A DNA stretch of 64,000 bases from JAOUEA01 sp963810915. GTDB lineage: Bacteria; Actinomycetota; UBA4738; HRBIN12. Of this stretch, positions 34,652 through 44,064 are shown piece by piece (position 1 is the stretch's first letter; every line of letters starts with the position of its first letter). The notes beneath the pieces were generated by a model that did no database searches, was not told the origin of the DNA, and saw only the letters and a list, made by a program, of their open reading frames with translations. The position numbers and the translations under genes were made by a program. The stretch is taken from NCBI GenBank assembly GCA_963810915.1, contig CAWEPH010000006.1, forward strand, positions 806,001-870,000, written 5' to 3'.

Positions 34652-35480
34652 ATGGCCCGGCTCAGCACGCGCGAGCGGGCGAACCTCCCCGATCGGGCGT
34701 TCGCCTACATCGATTCCGAGGGGCGGCGACGGCTGCCCATCCATGACGAGGCCCACGTCCGCAACGCGCTCGGCCGCTTCGAACGGGTGCGGTTCGAGGA
34801 CGACGCCGCGCGGGAGCGGGCGCGCCGCCGGCTCCTGAACGCGGCCAAGAGGTACGGCATCGTGCCCGGTCGGGTTCATCACGGGCCAGCTGCGCTCGGA
34901 ACGGACCGCCCGCTCGACGGACTTCTCCACCTACCCGACCGGATCGGTGACCTTCCTGATGACGGACATCGAGGGCTCCACCAAGCTCCTGCAGGATCTG
35001 GGCGAGGACTACGCCGGAGTTCTGCGCGATGTCCGCGCCATCGTCCGCAACGCCGTCCGCCGGTGCGGCGGGCACAAGGTCGACGCGACGGGTGACGAGT
35101 TCCTGAGCGTCTTCGAGCGGGCGGCGGGCGCGCTCGAGGCGGCCATCGACCTGCAGCGCGAGATGGATGCGCGGTCGTGGCCGGGCGGTCGCGAGGTGCG
35201 GGTCCGCGCCGGGATCCACAGCGGACGTCCCACGCTCACCGAAACCGGTTACGTGGGCCTCGCCGTGCACACGGTCGCGCGGGTCTGCGCGCTGGGACAC
35301 GGCGGACAGATCATCATCACCGGCCGGTCGAAGGCTGCGCTGGAAGGGTCGATGCCGGCGGGAGCCACGTTCCGCAGCCTCGGCCGCCCGAGGCTGTCGG
35401 GCCTGCCCGCCCCCGAGACGATCTACCAGGTGCGCGCGCCGGGGCTCCTCACGCGCTTCCCACCCCTGCGGTCGCTCTGA
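34652..35480 (+). CDS. Class III adenylate/guanylate cyclase with DUF6582-like N-terminus, one frameshift
   Basis: The first ~80 residues (LPDRAFAYIDSEGRRRLPIH, DEAHVRNALGRFERV, LLNAAKRYGIVP) form a small helical domain of DUF6582 type. After a 1-nt shift near 34868 comes the cyclase domain: SVTFLMTDIEGSTKLLQDLG (first metal Asp), GGHKVDATGDEFLSVFERAA (second metal Asp in GDEF), VRAGIHSGRPTLTETGYVGL and AVHTVARVCALGHGGQIIIT. The metal ligands are present, so cAMP synthesis is plausible. Total about 276 residues. The fused N-terminal domain is unusual. Confidence 0.8.
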
Positions 35481-35490
35481 GGAGCGGCAC

Positions 35491-35517
35491 GTAACGCAGA
35501 GTTAACGCAGCGGAAAC
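35491..35517 (+). promoter_or_regulatory. GlnR-box-like site upstream of glnA
   Basis: GTAAC-N6-TTAAC-N6-GAAAC. Three 5-mers spaced 11 nt apart match three of the four units of the actinobacterial GlnR consensus (gTnAC-n6-GaAAC-n6 repeated). A TAGGCT -10-like box follows at 35540-35545, placing the site just upstream of the -35 region, as expected for activation. Confidence 0.6.
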
Positions 35518-35578
35518 GTGAGCCGCGCCGGTCCGGTCCTAGGCTGTCTGGGTCGTCGAGGCAGAGGGGGAAGGGAAC

Positions 35579-37000
35579 GTGGCAACAGCGAAGGACGTCA
35601 TCGCCATGGCCAAGGAGGAGGGAGCGGAGATCGTCGACCTCCGCTTCACGGACCTGCCGGGCCAGGTGCAGCACCTCTCGGTGCCGGTGCACGAGCTCAC
35701 CGAGGACAAGTTCGAGAACGGCCAGCCGTTCGACGGCTCGTCGATCCGCGGGTTCCAGGAGATCCAGGAGTCGGACATGCTCCTCGACCTCGACCCCGAC
35801 ACGGCGTACATGGACCCGTTCACCAAGCACCCCACGCTGAACATCACGTGCTTCGTGAAGGATCCGGTGACCGGCGAGGACTACAGCCGTGACCCGCGCA
35901 ACATCGCGAAGAAGGCCGAGCTGTACCTGAAGCAGTCGGGCATCGCCGACCTCAGCTACTGGGGGCCGGAGGCGGAGTTCTACATCTTCGACTCCATCCG
36001 GTACGACCAGTCGCAGTTCGAGGGGTACTACCACATCGATTCCGTCGCGGGCGCGTGGAGCAGCGGCGCGGTGGAGGAGGGTGGCAACCTCGGCTACAAG
36101 CCGCGGTTCAAGGGCGGGTACTTCGCGCTTCCCCCGGTCGACAAGTACCAGGACCTGCGGACCGACATGGTGCTGAACCTGGAGAAGGTGGGCCTCACGA
36201 TCGAGGTGCACCACCACGAGGTCGGTACGGCGGGGCAGGCCGAGATCGACATGCGCTACGACACGCTGCTGACCACCGCGGACAACGTCATGAAGTACAA
36301 GTACGTGGTCAAGAACACGGCGTACCAGGCCGGCAAGACCGTCACGTTCATGCCGAAGCCGCTGTTCATGGACAACGGCTCGGGCATGCACACGCACCAG
36401 TCGCTCTGGCAGAACGACGAGAACCTGTTCTGGGACGAGGTGGGCTACGGCGGCATCAGCGACATGGCGCGCTGGTACATCGGCGGGCTGCTGGCGCACG
36501 CGCCGTCGCTGCTCGCCTTCACGAACCCCACCACCAACTCGTACCGCCGGCTGGTGCCGGGCTACGAGGCGCCCATCAAGCTCGTCTACTCCCAGCGGAA
36601 CCGGAGCGCGTGCGTGCGCATCCCGTTGGGGTCGAAGAGCCCCAAGCTCAAGCGGCTCGAGTTCCGCACGCCGGACCCGTCGTGCAACCCGTACCTGGCG
36701 TTCAGCGCGATGCTGATGGCGGGCCTCGACGGCATCAAGAACAAGATCGAGCCGCCGGAGCCGATGGACAAGGACCTCTACGACCTGCCGCCCGAGGAGC
36801 AGGCGAGCGTGAAGCAGGTCCCGGGCTCGCTGCTGGAGGTCCTCGACAACCTGGCGTCCGACCACCAGTGGCTGCTGGAGGGCGGCGTCTTCACGCAGGA
36901 CGTGATCGACACGTGGATCGAGTACAAGCGCCTCGAGGAGCACGACGCGGTCGCGCTGCGCCCGCACCCCCACGAGTTCTCGCTGTACTACGACGTGTAG
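35579..37000 (+). CDS. glnA: Glutamine synthetase type I (GlnA1), adenylylatable
   Basis: 473 residues, intact. Condenses glutamate and ammonia to glutamine with ATP. Blocks: FTDLPGQVQHLSVPVHEL, GQPFDGSSIRGFQEIQESD, YWGPEAEFYIFD (metal Glu), VEVHHHEVGTAGQAEIDMRY-type segment, KPLFMDNGSGMHTHQSLW, NSYRRLVPGYEAPIKLVYS and EFRTPDPSCNPYLAF. The site DLYDLPPEE has Tyr401 for AMP attachment by GlnE, whose gene lies 7 kb away. GTG start with AGGGGGAAGGG upstream. The GlnR-like box and -10 lie at 35491-35545; a terminator follows at 37030. Confidence 0.97.
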   Translation: MATAKDVIAMAKEEGAEIVDLRFTDLPGQVQHLSVPVHELTEDKFENGQPFDGSSIRGFQEIQESDMLLDLDPDTAYMDPFTKHPTLNITCFVKDPVTGEDYSRDPRNIAKKAELYLKQSGIADLSYWGPEAEFYIFDSIRYDQSQFEGYYHIDSVAGAWSSGAVEEGGNLGYKPRFKGGYFALPPVDKYQDLRTDMVLNLEKVGLTIEVHHHEVGTAGQAEIDMRYDTLLTTADNVMKYKYVVKNTAYQAGKTVTFMPKPLFMDNGSGMHTHQSLWQNDENLFWDEVGYGGISDMARWYIGGLLAHAPSLLAFTNPTTNSYRRLVPGYEAPIKLVYSQRNRSACVRIPLGSKSPKLKRLEFRTPDPSCNPYLAFSAMLMAGLDGIKNKIEPPEPMDKDLYDLPPEEQASVKQVPGSLLEVLDNLASDHQWLLEGGVFTQDVIDTWIEYKRLEEHDAVALRPHPHEFSLYYDV

Positions 37001-37029
37001 TCCGACTCGGACAAGGAGTGATCCTGCAA

Positions 37030-37056
37030 GGCGGGCCTTCGGGCCCGCCCTTCATT
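37030..37056 (+). terminator. Intrinsic terminator after glnA
   Basis: GGCGGGCC-TTCG-GGCCCGCC, an 8-bp stem with a stable TTCG tetraloop, followed by CTTCATT. It lies 30 nt after the glnA stop and marks the left edge of the restriction-modification island. Confidence 0.8.
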
Positions 37057-37075
37057 GGGATCTTCCTGTCGGTGA

Positions 37076-37081
37076 TAGCGT
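37076..37081 (+). promoter_or_regulatory. -10-like box TAGCGT, leaderless spacing
   Basis: TAGCGT ends 7 nt before the ATG at 37089. This favours 37089 over the GTG at 37080, which would overlap the box. Confidence 0.45.
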
Positions 37082-37088
37082 GCCGACG

Positions 37089-37742
37089 ATGGACATCGCC
37101 ATCGACAACTTCCGTCACGCTGCAGAAATCCTCTCGGTGGTTGATGAATGGACCGAGTTGGAGGGCGTGGCGAAGGCCATATCCATGAACGACGTCCTAG
37201 AGGCTCACGCCCGCATCAACACGCCGCTCGTTGCGGCAGGGAAACGGCCGAAGGCGGGAGGTCAGAGTGCTCTCAATCTGCTCTTTAGGGAGCGACTCTT
37301 GCCCCTAGGCTGGGAGGACCAGCCACGATTATTCGACAACCAAGCCCAGGCATTAAGGGGCTGGAAGATGGACTTCTTGAAGAACCGGATTGGCGTCGAA
37401 GTGTCCTTCAACCATCAGGAAGCCGTTCCCTGGACCTTCACTCGACTGAACATCGCGGGTGAGTCGACTGAGGTCATGCCCAGTCATGCCGTCGACGTAG
37501 GGGTAGCCATGTTCGCGACAGAGCGGTTGAAGAAGTGGTCGCGCATGGACAACACTGTAGGCACCTTCGAGTCGGCCAAGCTCTGGCTGCAGCTGATGAA
37601 GCCAATCATGCCAATCCCTGTGCTGGTCGTCGGTCTTGACGCCGCCGAATACACGTCTCCTTGGGAAGAAGTCTCGGACTTCCGAGGCACCGCCCGAGGG
37701 ACCCGAAGTGTGCCGCTCGACGAAGCTGGCGCGGGAGGCTAG
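37089..37742 (+). CDS. Type II restriction endonuclease, BglII/BstYI-like fold
   Basis: About 217 residues. Segments such as LNLLFRERLLPLGWEDQPRL, GWKMDFLKNRIGVEVSFNHQ and EAVPWTFTRLNIAGESTEVM match the BglII/BstYI endonuclease family. The likely metal site is the Asp of KMDFLK and the Glu of GVEVSF, with Ser where the family normally has Gln. BglII cuts AGATCT and BstYI RGATCY; the specificity here is unknown. DNA in this gene is visibly less GC-rich and codon use is less biased than in its neighbours, indicating acquisition. Its TAG overlaps the opposite methyltransferase stop by 4 nt. Confidence 0.7.
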   Translation: MDIAIDNFRHAAEILSVVDEWTELEGVAKAISMNDVLEAHARINTPLVAAGKRPKAGGQSALNLLFRERLLPLGWEDQPRLFDNQAQALRGWKMDFLKNRIGVEVSFNHQEAVPWTFTRLNIAGESTEVMPSHAVDVGVAMFATERLKKWSRMDNTVGTFESAKLWLQLMKPIMPIPVLVVGLDAAEYTSPWEEVSDFRGTARGTRSVPLDEAGAGG

Positions 37743-38984
37743 GCGAGGGCCTCGCCGACTGAAGCAACAAGACCTACAACCAAGGCGTTGCCCATCATGA
37801 AGGCTCGCTTGCCGTCGGACATGCCAGTGTTGGTCCAGTCGTCCGGGAATCCGTTCAAGCGCTCGAGCTCGATCGGCGTGAGACGGCGGAGCCGCCCATC
37901 CGACGCTCGCACGACGTGCTTCATGCGGGACGGACCGGTGCCGCCTTCCCCGGTCAGGATGGTGCGAGCCGGCTTGTGGGTCGGGTCGGGGAACGCGAGC
38001 GCCCCTTCCTGGTACTGATAGCCGTGACCGTTGCTCGCGACGCGACTCTCGTCCTTCGCACCCTTCAGGTACTCCCAGCGCGGAAGTTGGGCCTCCGGGA
38101 TGAAGAAGGACTGGGGCACCTCTTCGTCCGGGACCATGACGTCGGCTAACGTCTGGAACTTGGCGTCGTAGTTCGCCTCGACGTTGCGCGACCAGACCTC
38201 GCCACGCCACATGACGCCGGCGTTCCGGAACGGCGAGACCTTGAGACCAGACCAGAACGTCGCCGTGACCTCGTCGGGCTCGCCGAGGGTCATGTCGGGC
38301 ACGTCGAGGGTCCTGTCGAGGTCTCCGATCGGCCAGACGGGCAGCGCCTTCGCCAGCACACCGCGGTCGAAAATCAAGGGGGTCGGATCGAACGATTCGC
38401 GCTTCGACAGCCCGCGCTCATGGGACGCGACGATGAACACCCTGCGACGCCGCTGGGGGAAGCCATAGTCGGCGGCGTTCACGATGCGCCATTCCACCCG
38501 ATACCCGAGTCGTGCGAAGCACGAGAGGATGATGGCGAAGTCCCGCCCCCGATGGCTGATCGGCGACTTCAGCAAGCGGTCGACGTTCTCCAGCAGGACG
38601 TGTCGGGGTCGACGGCGCTCGAGGATGTCGTAGATGGACCACCACAGCACGCCCTTCATGCCCTCGAGCCCTCGCGACTGCTTCAGGGTCTTGGCGACCG
38701 AGTAGTCCTGACAGGGGAACCCACCGACGAGTAGATCGTGCGCGGGCACCTTGTCGACGACGGTGGCGATGTCCTCGTTGACCAGCGTGCCGTCCGGCCA
38801 GTGAACGTTGTAGCAGTTGGCCGCGTGCTGGGTCTTGGTTGACGGCTCCCATTGATTCGCCCACACCGCCCGCCAGCCCGAGGGCTCCAGGGCTAAGGCG
38901 GAACCCGCCCACGCCTGCGAAGAGCTCGACGACCCTATCGTTCGCGTTCGCGCTCCCCGGTCGCGCGGCGCCGTTGCCAGCCAT
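37739..38984 (-). CDS. DNA (cytosine-5) methyltransferase, one frameshift
   Basis: About 415 residues from ATG 38984, chosen because GGGAGAG lies 6 nt upstream. Motif I is VVELFAGVGGFRL; a 1-nt shift near 38895 follows. Motif IV with the catalytic Cys is LLVGGFPCQDYSVA; motif VI is VLLENVDRLLKSP; motif VIII is QRRRRVFIVAS; motif IX/X are LTPIELERLNGFP and MGNALVVGLV. It protects DNA from the convergent endonuclease. It is lower in GC than flanking genes. The BglII methyltransferase is an N4-cytosine type, so a C5 enzyme here is a different pairing. Confidence 0.9.
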
Positions 38985-39061
38985 CTGCATCTCTCCCAGG
39001 GGGAAGTCCTCGGGGGACGAATCACGATCGTGTGATCTGGCGACGGATCGTAGCACCATCC

Positions 39062-39715
39062 TCAGACATGATCAACCCGCGCCTGTGACCAGGCACAATG
39101 CAGCCGTAGCGGACAAACTTCGCACCGAGGGATCCGAGGAAGGCAGACCGTGGCGGCGAGGTCGAGGACGGCCCAGTTCCACTCGTTGACCGACCGCGAA
39201 GGCGTCGCGTCGGCGACCACCCTCCAGAGCGCTCGGTCGTTCGAGGCCGGTAGGTCGTCGTCCAGACCGAAGTAGCGGCGGTACACGCGCGCCGTCACAC
39301 CGTCGACAACATGGGCCTTCGCACCGAACGCGACCGCTGCCGTCGCACCCGCCGCATAGGGGCCGACTCCGGGGAGCGACCGCAGGTCCTCGACATCGGA
39401 CGGCACCCCGCCTCGCCGTACGATCTCCTGAGCGAGCGACCGCAGGGTCGCAGCCCGCCGCACGAGCCCGAGGGGACGGATCACGGACGCGATCGACGCT
39501 CCTCGCGCCTTGGCCAGCGACTCCGCTTCCGGCCATCGGGCGAACAGCCGCTCGTACACCACGGCGACGGTGCTTCCCCTCGACCGCTGGAGCAGGACCT
39601 CAGCGATCAGGACCCGGAACGGGTCGTCGGTCTCCCGCCACGGGAAGCTCCGGCGGTTCCGCCCACCCCACGCCATGAGGTTCCGACGGAACTCGCGCAC
39701 CGAGGGGGCGGTCAT
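39062..39715 (-). CDS. MIG-like T:G mismatch DNA glycosylase (HhH-GPD, 4Fe-4S), R-M companion
   Basis: 217 residues, intact. The fold is endonuclease III/MutY-like: DPFRVLIAEVLLQRSRGSTV (Glu39), helix-hairpin-helix LPGVGPYAAGATAAVAFG, catalytic VVDGVTARVYRRYFG (Asp138) and the iron-sulfur loop C191-x6-C198-x2-C201-x5-C207. The residue after VG-P is Tyr120. Nth has Lys here, MutY Ser, and the thymine glycosylase MIG Tyr. MIG of Methanothermobacter is encoded beside a C5 methyltransferase and repairs T:G mismatches from deaminated 5-methylcytosine. The neighbour here is also a C5 methyltransferase, which supports this role over general MutY activity. Confidence 0.82.
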   Translation of the reverse strand: MTAPSVREFRRNLMAWGGRNRRSFPWRETDDPFRVLIAEVLLQRSRGSTVAVVYERLFARWPEAESLAKARGASIASVIRPLGLVRRAATLRSLAQEIVRRGGVPSDVEDLRSLPGVGPYAAGATAAVAFGAKAHVVDGVTARVYRRYFGLDDDLPASNDRALWRVVADATPSRSVNEWNWAVLDLAATVCLPRIPRCEVCPLRLHCAWSQARVDHV

Positions 39716-39771
39716 CCGGCCAGGATGCCACGTCGCGCCTCGAGGTCGGTCCCATGGGCCACACTGGACGG

Positions 39772-40792
39772 GTGACGCGCTGGATCTTCCACGTCGACAT
39801 GGACGAGTTCATCGCCGCGGTCGAGGTGCTGCGCCATCCCGAGCTGCGCGGCAAGCCCGTGATCGTCGGGGGCGACGGCGACCCGACGAAGCGCGGCGTC
39901 GTGTCCACCGCGTCCTACGAGGCTCGTGCGTTCGGCGTCCGGTCGGGGATGCCGCTCCGCACCGCCCTGAAGCGCTGCCCCGAGGGCGTGTTCCTGGGCG
40001 TCGACGCCGACCACTACCTGGAGGCGAGCGATCGGGTGATGGAGACGCTGCGATCGTTCCCCGCGGTGGTGCAGGTCCTCGGGTGGGACGAGGCATTCAT
40101 GGCCGCGGAGACCGGACGACCCCGAGACGTTCGCGCGCGACGTGCAGCGCGCCGTGCTCGAGCACACCGACCTCTGGTGCTCGATCGGCGTCGGCGACTC
40201 CCGGCACCGCGCGAAGCTCGCGAGCGCCTTCGCCAAGACGCGTGGCGTCTTCCGACTCACGCGGAAGGAGTGGCCCGCGGTGATGGGTCCTCGTCCGGTC
40301 GACGCGCTGTGGGGCATCGGGAAGAAGACCGCGGCCAAGCTCGCCGAGCTGAACATCCACACGGTGGACGAACTTGCCCACGCCGACGACGCGGCCCTCG
40401 CCGCGCGGTTCGGGCCGAACACCGGCCCGTGGATCCGCGGCCTCGGCACCGGGGATGACGACGGCGAGGTCACCGCGGAACCGTACGTGCCGCGCGGTCA
40501 GAGCCACGAACGCACCTTCCAGCGGGACCTCAGCGATCCGGACGAGATCCGCCGAGAGACCGAACGCATCGCGCAGGAGCTCGTGGCCGACCTCCCGACA
40601 GGCCGCATGGTGATCAGGGTGACCGTGAAGGTGCGGTTCGCGCCGTTCTTCACGTCCACCCACGGCGTCGCGCTCGCCGAGCCGACCACGGATCCCGAGC
40701 GGATCAGCTCCGGCGCGCTCGACGCTCTCTCACGATTCGAACTCGATCGCCCGGTGCGGCTCCTCGGGGTCCGCGTCGAGTTCGCACCGTGA
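39772..40792 (+). CDS. dinB: DNA polymerase IV (DinB), one frameshift
   Basis: Y-family translesion polymerase, about 340 residues. Blocks: WIFHVDMDEFIAAVEVLRHP (first metal Asp), RGVVSTASYEARAFGVRSGM, VFLGVDADHYLEASDRVME, LGWDEAFMAAET (second metal Asp and Glu), SIGVGDSRHRAKLASAFAKT, LWGIGKKTAAKLAELNIHTV and the little-finger domain SHERTFQRDLSDPDEIRRE. A base is extra near 40114. GTG 39772 follows a CACACT box by 6 nt; the ATG at 39754 is an alternative start. It flanks the right side of the restriction-modification island. Confidence 0.9.
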
Positions 40793-40880
40793 TCGCAGGT
40801 CCGCCGACGAGGCCGACATCGTCAGGACGACGGGAGGCCCGGGGTAGACTGCAGCGCGCCCCACGGACCAGGAGGAGCCC

Positions 40881-41680
40881 GTGCGCCGAGTGTCTTTGAG
40901 CGTCTGTCTCGCGACGTTGGTGGTGCTCGCCGCCTGCAATAGCGACGACTCGAGCGGGGGTAGCGCGTCGCCGACGCCGTCGCCTCCGACCCCCGACCAG
41001 CTGAACGGACACGCGTTCGTGTCGACGGACGTCTCGGGCTACGACCTGGTTGCGGACTCGCAGATCCGGATCGCCTTCGAGGGCGGCAACCTGAGCGCGA
41101 ACGCGGGTTGCAACACGATGAGCGGGCCGTACACGATCCAGGACGGGGAGCTGAAGATCGGCGCGGAGCTCGCGAGCACCCAGATGGCCTGCCAGCCCGA
41201 CCTGATGTCGCAGGACACCTGGCTCGCCGCCTTCCTGAAGGCCGGCCCCGCCATCACGGCGGAGGGCTCCACGCTCTCGCTCGCGGCGGGAGACGTCGTG
41301 CTCACGTTCGAGGACGAGGCGGTGGCGAGCCCCTCGCCGCCCCTGACCGGCACCAAGTGGACGCTCGACTCTGTCGTGCAGGGAGAGGGAATCTCGAGCG
41401 TGCCCACCGACGTCACGCCGCCCACGCTCGTGATCAGCAAGCCAGGGCGAGGCCGTGGTGTTCACGGGCTGCAACCGGGGTCACGCCGCGGTGGACGATC
41501 GGCGAGACGACGCTCACCTTCGGACCGATGTCCCTCACCAAGCAGGTCTGTCCCGGCGACGCCGGTGCCCTCGAAACGGCCGTCGTGACGCTGCTGGACG
41601 GCGCGGTCACGTACGTGATCGACGGGCAACGCCTCGTCCTGACCAAGGGCGCGCAGGGTCTGACCTACCTCGCCCCGTAG
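40881..41680 (+). CDS. Lipoprotein with two META (HslJ-like) domains, two frameshifts
   Basis: A signal peptide with lipobox (SVCLATLVVLAACNSDD) is followed by a Ser/Pro linker and META domain 1: LNGHAFVSTDVSGYDLVADS, LSANAGCNTMSGPYTIQDGE. META domain 2 is at 41340-41680: LTGTKWTLDSVVQGEG, VVFTGCNRG, then TLTFGPMSLTKQVCPGDAGA. Two shifts, near 41447 and 41480, interrupt domain 2. Such proteins sit outside the membrane and are linked to heat or envelope stress in Gram-negatives; the role here is unknown. GTG start with AGGAGG upstream; a TAGACT -10-like box lies at 40845. Confidence 0.82.
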
Positions 41681-41683
41681 CGG

Positions 41684-42484
41684 TCAGCTCGAGGCGCGAC
41701 GCTGGGACTGACCCGCGATCCTCGTGGCCGTGGATCGCGGCAGGAACCGCGTGCCGAACGCGAAGAGCCTGCTCTGGTTCCCCGTCACCAGGTATGGGCG
41801 TCCGCGCTTCATCGCGGCGTAGCCGGCGTCGGCGACCTCCTCGGCGGAGGGGAGCTTCTTGCCCTGGACCAGCTTGGAGTCGTGCATCGCGGCGCGGTCC
41901 TGGAAGCCGGTCTGCGTCGGACCCGGACACAGCGTGGTGACGCTCACCCCCGTCCCCTTCAACTCCTCGACGAGCGCGAGCCCGAGCGAGAGCACGTAGG
42001 CCTTGGTCGCGGCGTAGGCAGCGGTCATGGGCGCGGGCGTGAACGAGCCGATCGACCCGAGCAGCATCACCCGGCCCCAACCTCGCGCGATCATCCCCGG
42101 CAGGCACGCGCGCGTGAGCTCGGTGAGCACCGCGGTGTTCACCTGGAGCATGTCGACCATGGTTTGGGCATCGGTCTCGACGAACGGGCCGTACGTGGAG
42201 AACCCCGCGTTGTTGACGAGGGCGTCCACGCTGAGCGCCCGCTCTTCGACGCTCGCCATCACGTCACGCGCCGCTCCGGGCTTGGACAGGTCTTTGGGGA
42301 GCACGGTCACGTTGATGCCGTGGCGCTCCTCCTCGACCTGCGCGATCTCCTCCATGGCGGCGCCGCTGCGCGCGACGAGGATCAGGTCGAACCCGTCGGC
42401 GGCGAAGAGACGCGCGAACTCGGCGCCGAACCCGCCCGAGGCCCCGGTGATCAGGGCGGTGCGGCGTGCAGCGGTCGTGCTCAT
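41684..42484 (-). CDS. Short-chain dehydrogenase/reductase
   Basis: 266 residues, intact. Rossmann start RRTALITGASGGFGAEFARL (TGxxxGxG), DALVNNAGFSTYGPFVET (NNAG), RVMLLGSIGSFTPAPMTAAY (catalytic Ser), YAATKAYVLSLGLALVEEL (YxxxK) and VTTLCPGPTQTGFQ. It is of the classical type related to DltE/YqjQ-like reductases. Substrate unknown. AAGGGGA lies before the ATG. It is convergent with the META lipoprotein, 3 nt apart. Confidence 0.92.
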   Translation of the reverse strand: MSTTAARRTALITGASGGFGAEFARLFAADGFDLILVARSGAAMEEIAQVEEERHGINVTVLPKDLSKPGAARDVMASVEERALSVDALVNNAGFSTYGPFVETDAQTMVDMLQVNTAVLTELTRACLPGMIARGWGRVMLLGSIGSFTPAPMTAAYAATKAYVLSLGLALVEELKGTGVSVTTLCPGPTQTGFQDRAAMHDSKLVQGKKLPSAEEVADAGYAAMKRGRPYLVTGNQSRLFAFGTRFLPRSTATRIAGQSQRRASS

Positions 42485-42575
42485 GAGGTGTCCCCTTCAC
42501 GGATCGCGCTTCGCGTACGCCACCGAGCCTAGCGGTTGCATTGCGTTCACCGGTGTCTCGTAGTAGGGCAACCCC

Positions 42576-44064
42576 ATGGGCCGGATCCGGGCAACCCTCG
42601 AGCGCGGTCATCCGTGGCTCCTGGCGCTGGCGATCGCCTGCCTGGTCCTCGTCGGTCTCGAGTTCCGGCCGGGCACCAGACCGGAGGGGCTCGTCAGCGG
42701 CGCAGCCATCGGGTCGCCCACGCTCGGCGTCTCACCCACGCCCGTGGATCACCGCAAGCGACCACGTCCCAACATCGTCTTGATCCTCACCGACGACCAG
42801 CGCTGGGACAGCCTCTGGGCGATGCCCCGGGTCGAGCAGGACCTGGCCGCGCACGGCGTCACCTTCACCAACGCCTTCGTCGTGAACTCCCTGTGTTGCC
42901 CGAGCCGCGCGAGCATCCTCACCGGCCGCTATTCCCACGGCACCGGGGTGTACACGAACCATCCGCCCCTGGGTGGCGTCACGGCCTTCGATCCGAGCAC
43001 GAGCATCGCGACCGTGTTGCAGCAGCGCGGCTATCGCACAGCGCTGATCGGCAAGTACCTCAATGGCTATGGAGGAACCGAGGTGCCCCCCGGGTGGGAC
43101 ACCTGGGACGTGATCAACGTCGGAGACGGCGACGTCCACTACTACGACTACACGCTGAACGAGGACGGGCACACCGTCTCCTTCGGCGCCTCGTCGTATT
43201 CCACCGACGTCTTGGCCGACAAGGCCGTGCGGTTCGCCACCACCGGCCGCCAGCCGTTCTTCCTCTACTTCGCCCCGAACGCCCCACACCTGCCGGCCAT
43301 CCCCGCCCCTCGGGACCGGGGATCGTTCACGCAGCTCCCGACCGACCATCCACTGCCGAGCCCCGAGGCCAACCTCTCCGACAAGCCGCCTTGGGTGCGG
43401 AGGGTCGCGGGCCGCTCGTTCCGCTTCGGCCAGACGGCGACGGTCGACCGCTGGCAGCTCGAGACGCTCCAAGCGGTCGACCGCGCCGTCCATCAACTCG
43501 TGACGGGGCTCAAGCGCGCCGGCCGCCTGAAGAACACCCTCATCGTCTTCATGAGCGACAACGGGTTCATGCTCGGCGAGCACGGTCTGAGCGGCAAGGA
43601 GGCCGCGTACGAGCCGAGCATCCGCGTGCCCATGGTCGTGCGCTTCGATCGCCTGGGGACGCTCCCGGCCCGCGACCAGCGGATGGTGCTCAACATCGAC
43701 CTGGCACCAACGTTCGCGGATGCCGCCGGCACGACGATGCCCCACGCCGATGGGAGGAGCCTCCTCGACCTGCTGCAGCATCCCGACGACCCCGGCCGCT
43801 CGTCGTTCCTGATCGAGCACGTCGGCACGCGGATCCCGACGTTCTGCGCGGTGCGGACCCGCGCGTGGAAGTACGTCTACTACGCGGACGGGAGCCAGGA
43901 GCTGTACGACCTCCGCAGGGATCCGCTGGAGCTGCGCAACCTCATCGGAGATCCCGCTCGGGCGGAGGAGGCGGGGGTGCTGGCGGACCGATCGGTGCAT
44001 CTCTGCGACCCGCCGCCGCCGGGGCTCACCCTTCCGTGGCCTCTCCCTCCGCCTCCCCTCCGCC
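42576..44064 (+). CDS. Sulfatase (alkaline-phosphatase superfamily), membrane-anchored or secreted
   Basis: About 490 residues. After an N-terminal hydrophobic segment (LLALAIACLVLVGLEF) come PNIVLILTDDQRWDSLWAMP (metal Asp-Asp), FVVNSLCCPSRASILTGRYS with the C-x-P-S-R formylglycine site, ALIGKYLNGYGGTEVPPGWD, FFLYFAPNAPHLPAIPAP and IVFMSDNGFMLGEHGLSGKE. It hydrolyses sulfate esters. No formylglycine-generating enzyme gene is in the window. The frame stays open beyond the recognisable end (VHLCDPPPPGLTLP) over the opposite glnE gene, so the stop is lost by a local indel and the end is approximate. Confidence 0.88.

Noticed and set aside
37057..39771. Integrase, transposase or direct repeats bordering the restriction island
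   Set aside because: None seen on either side; the island is recognised only by content and composition.
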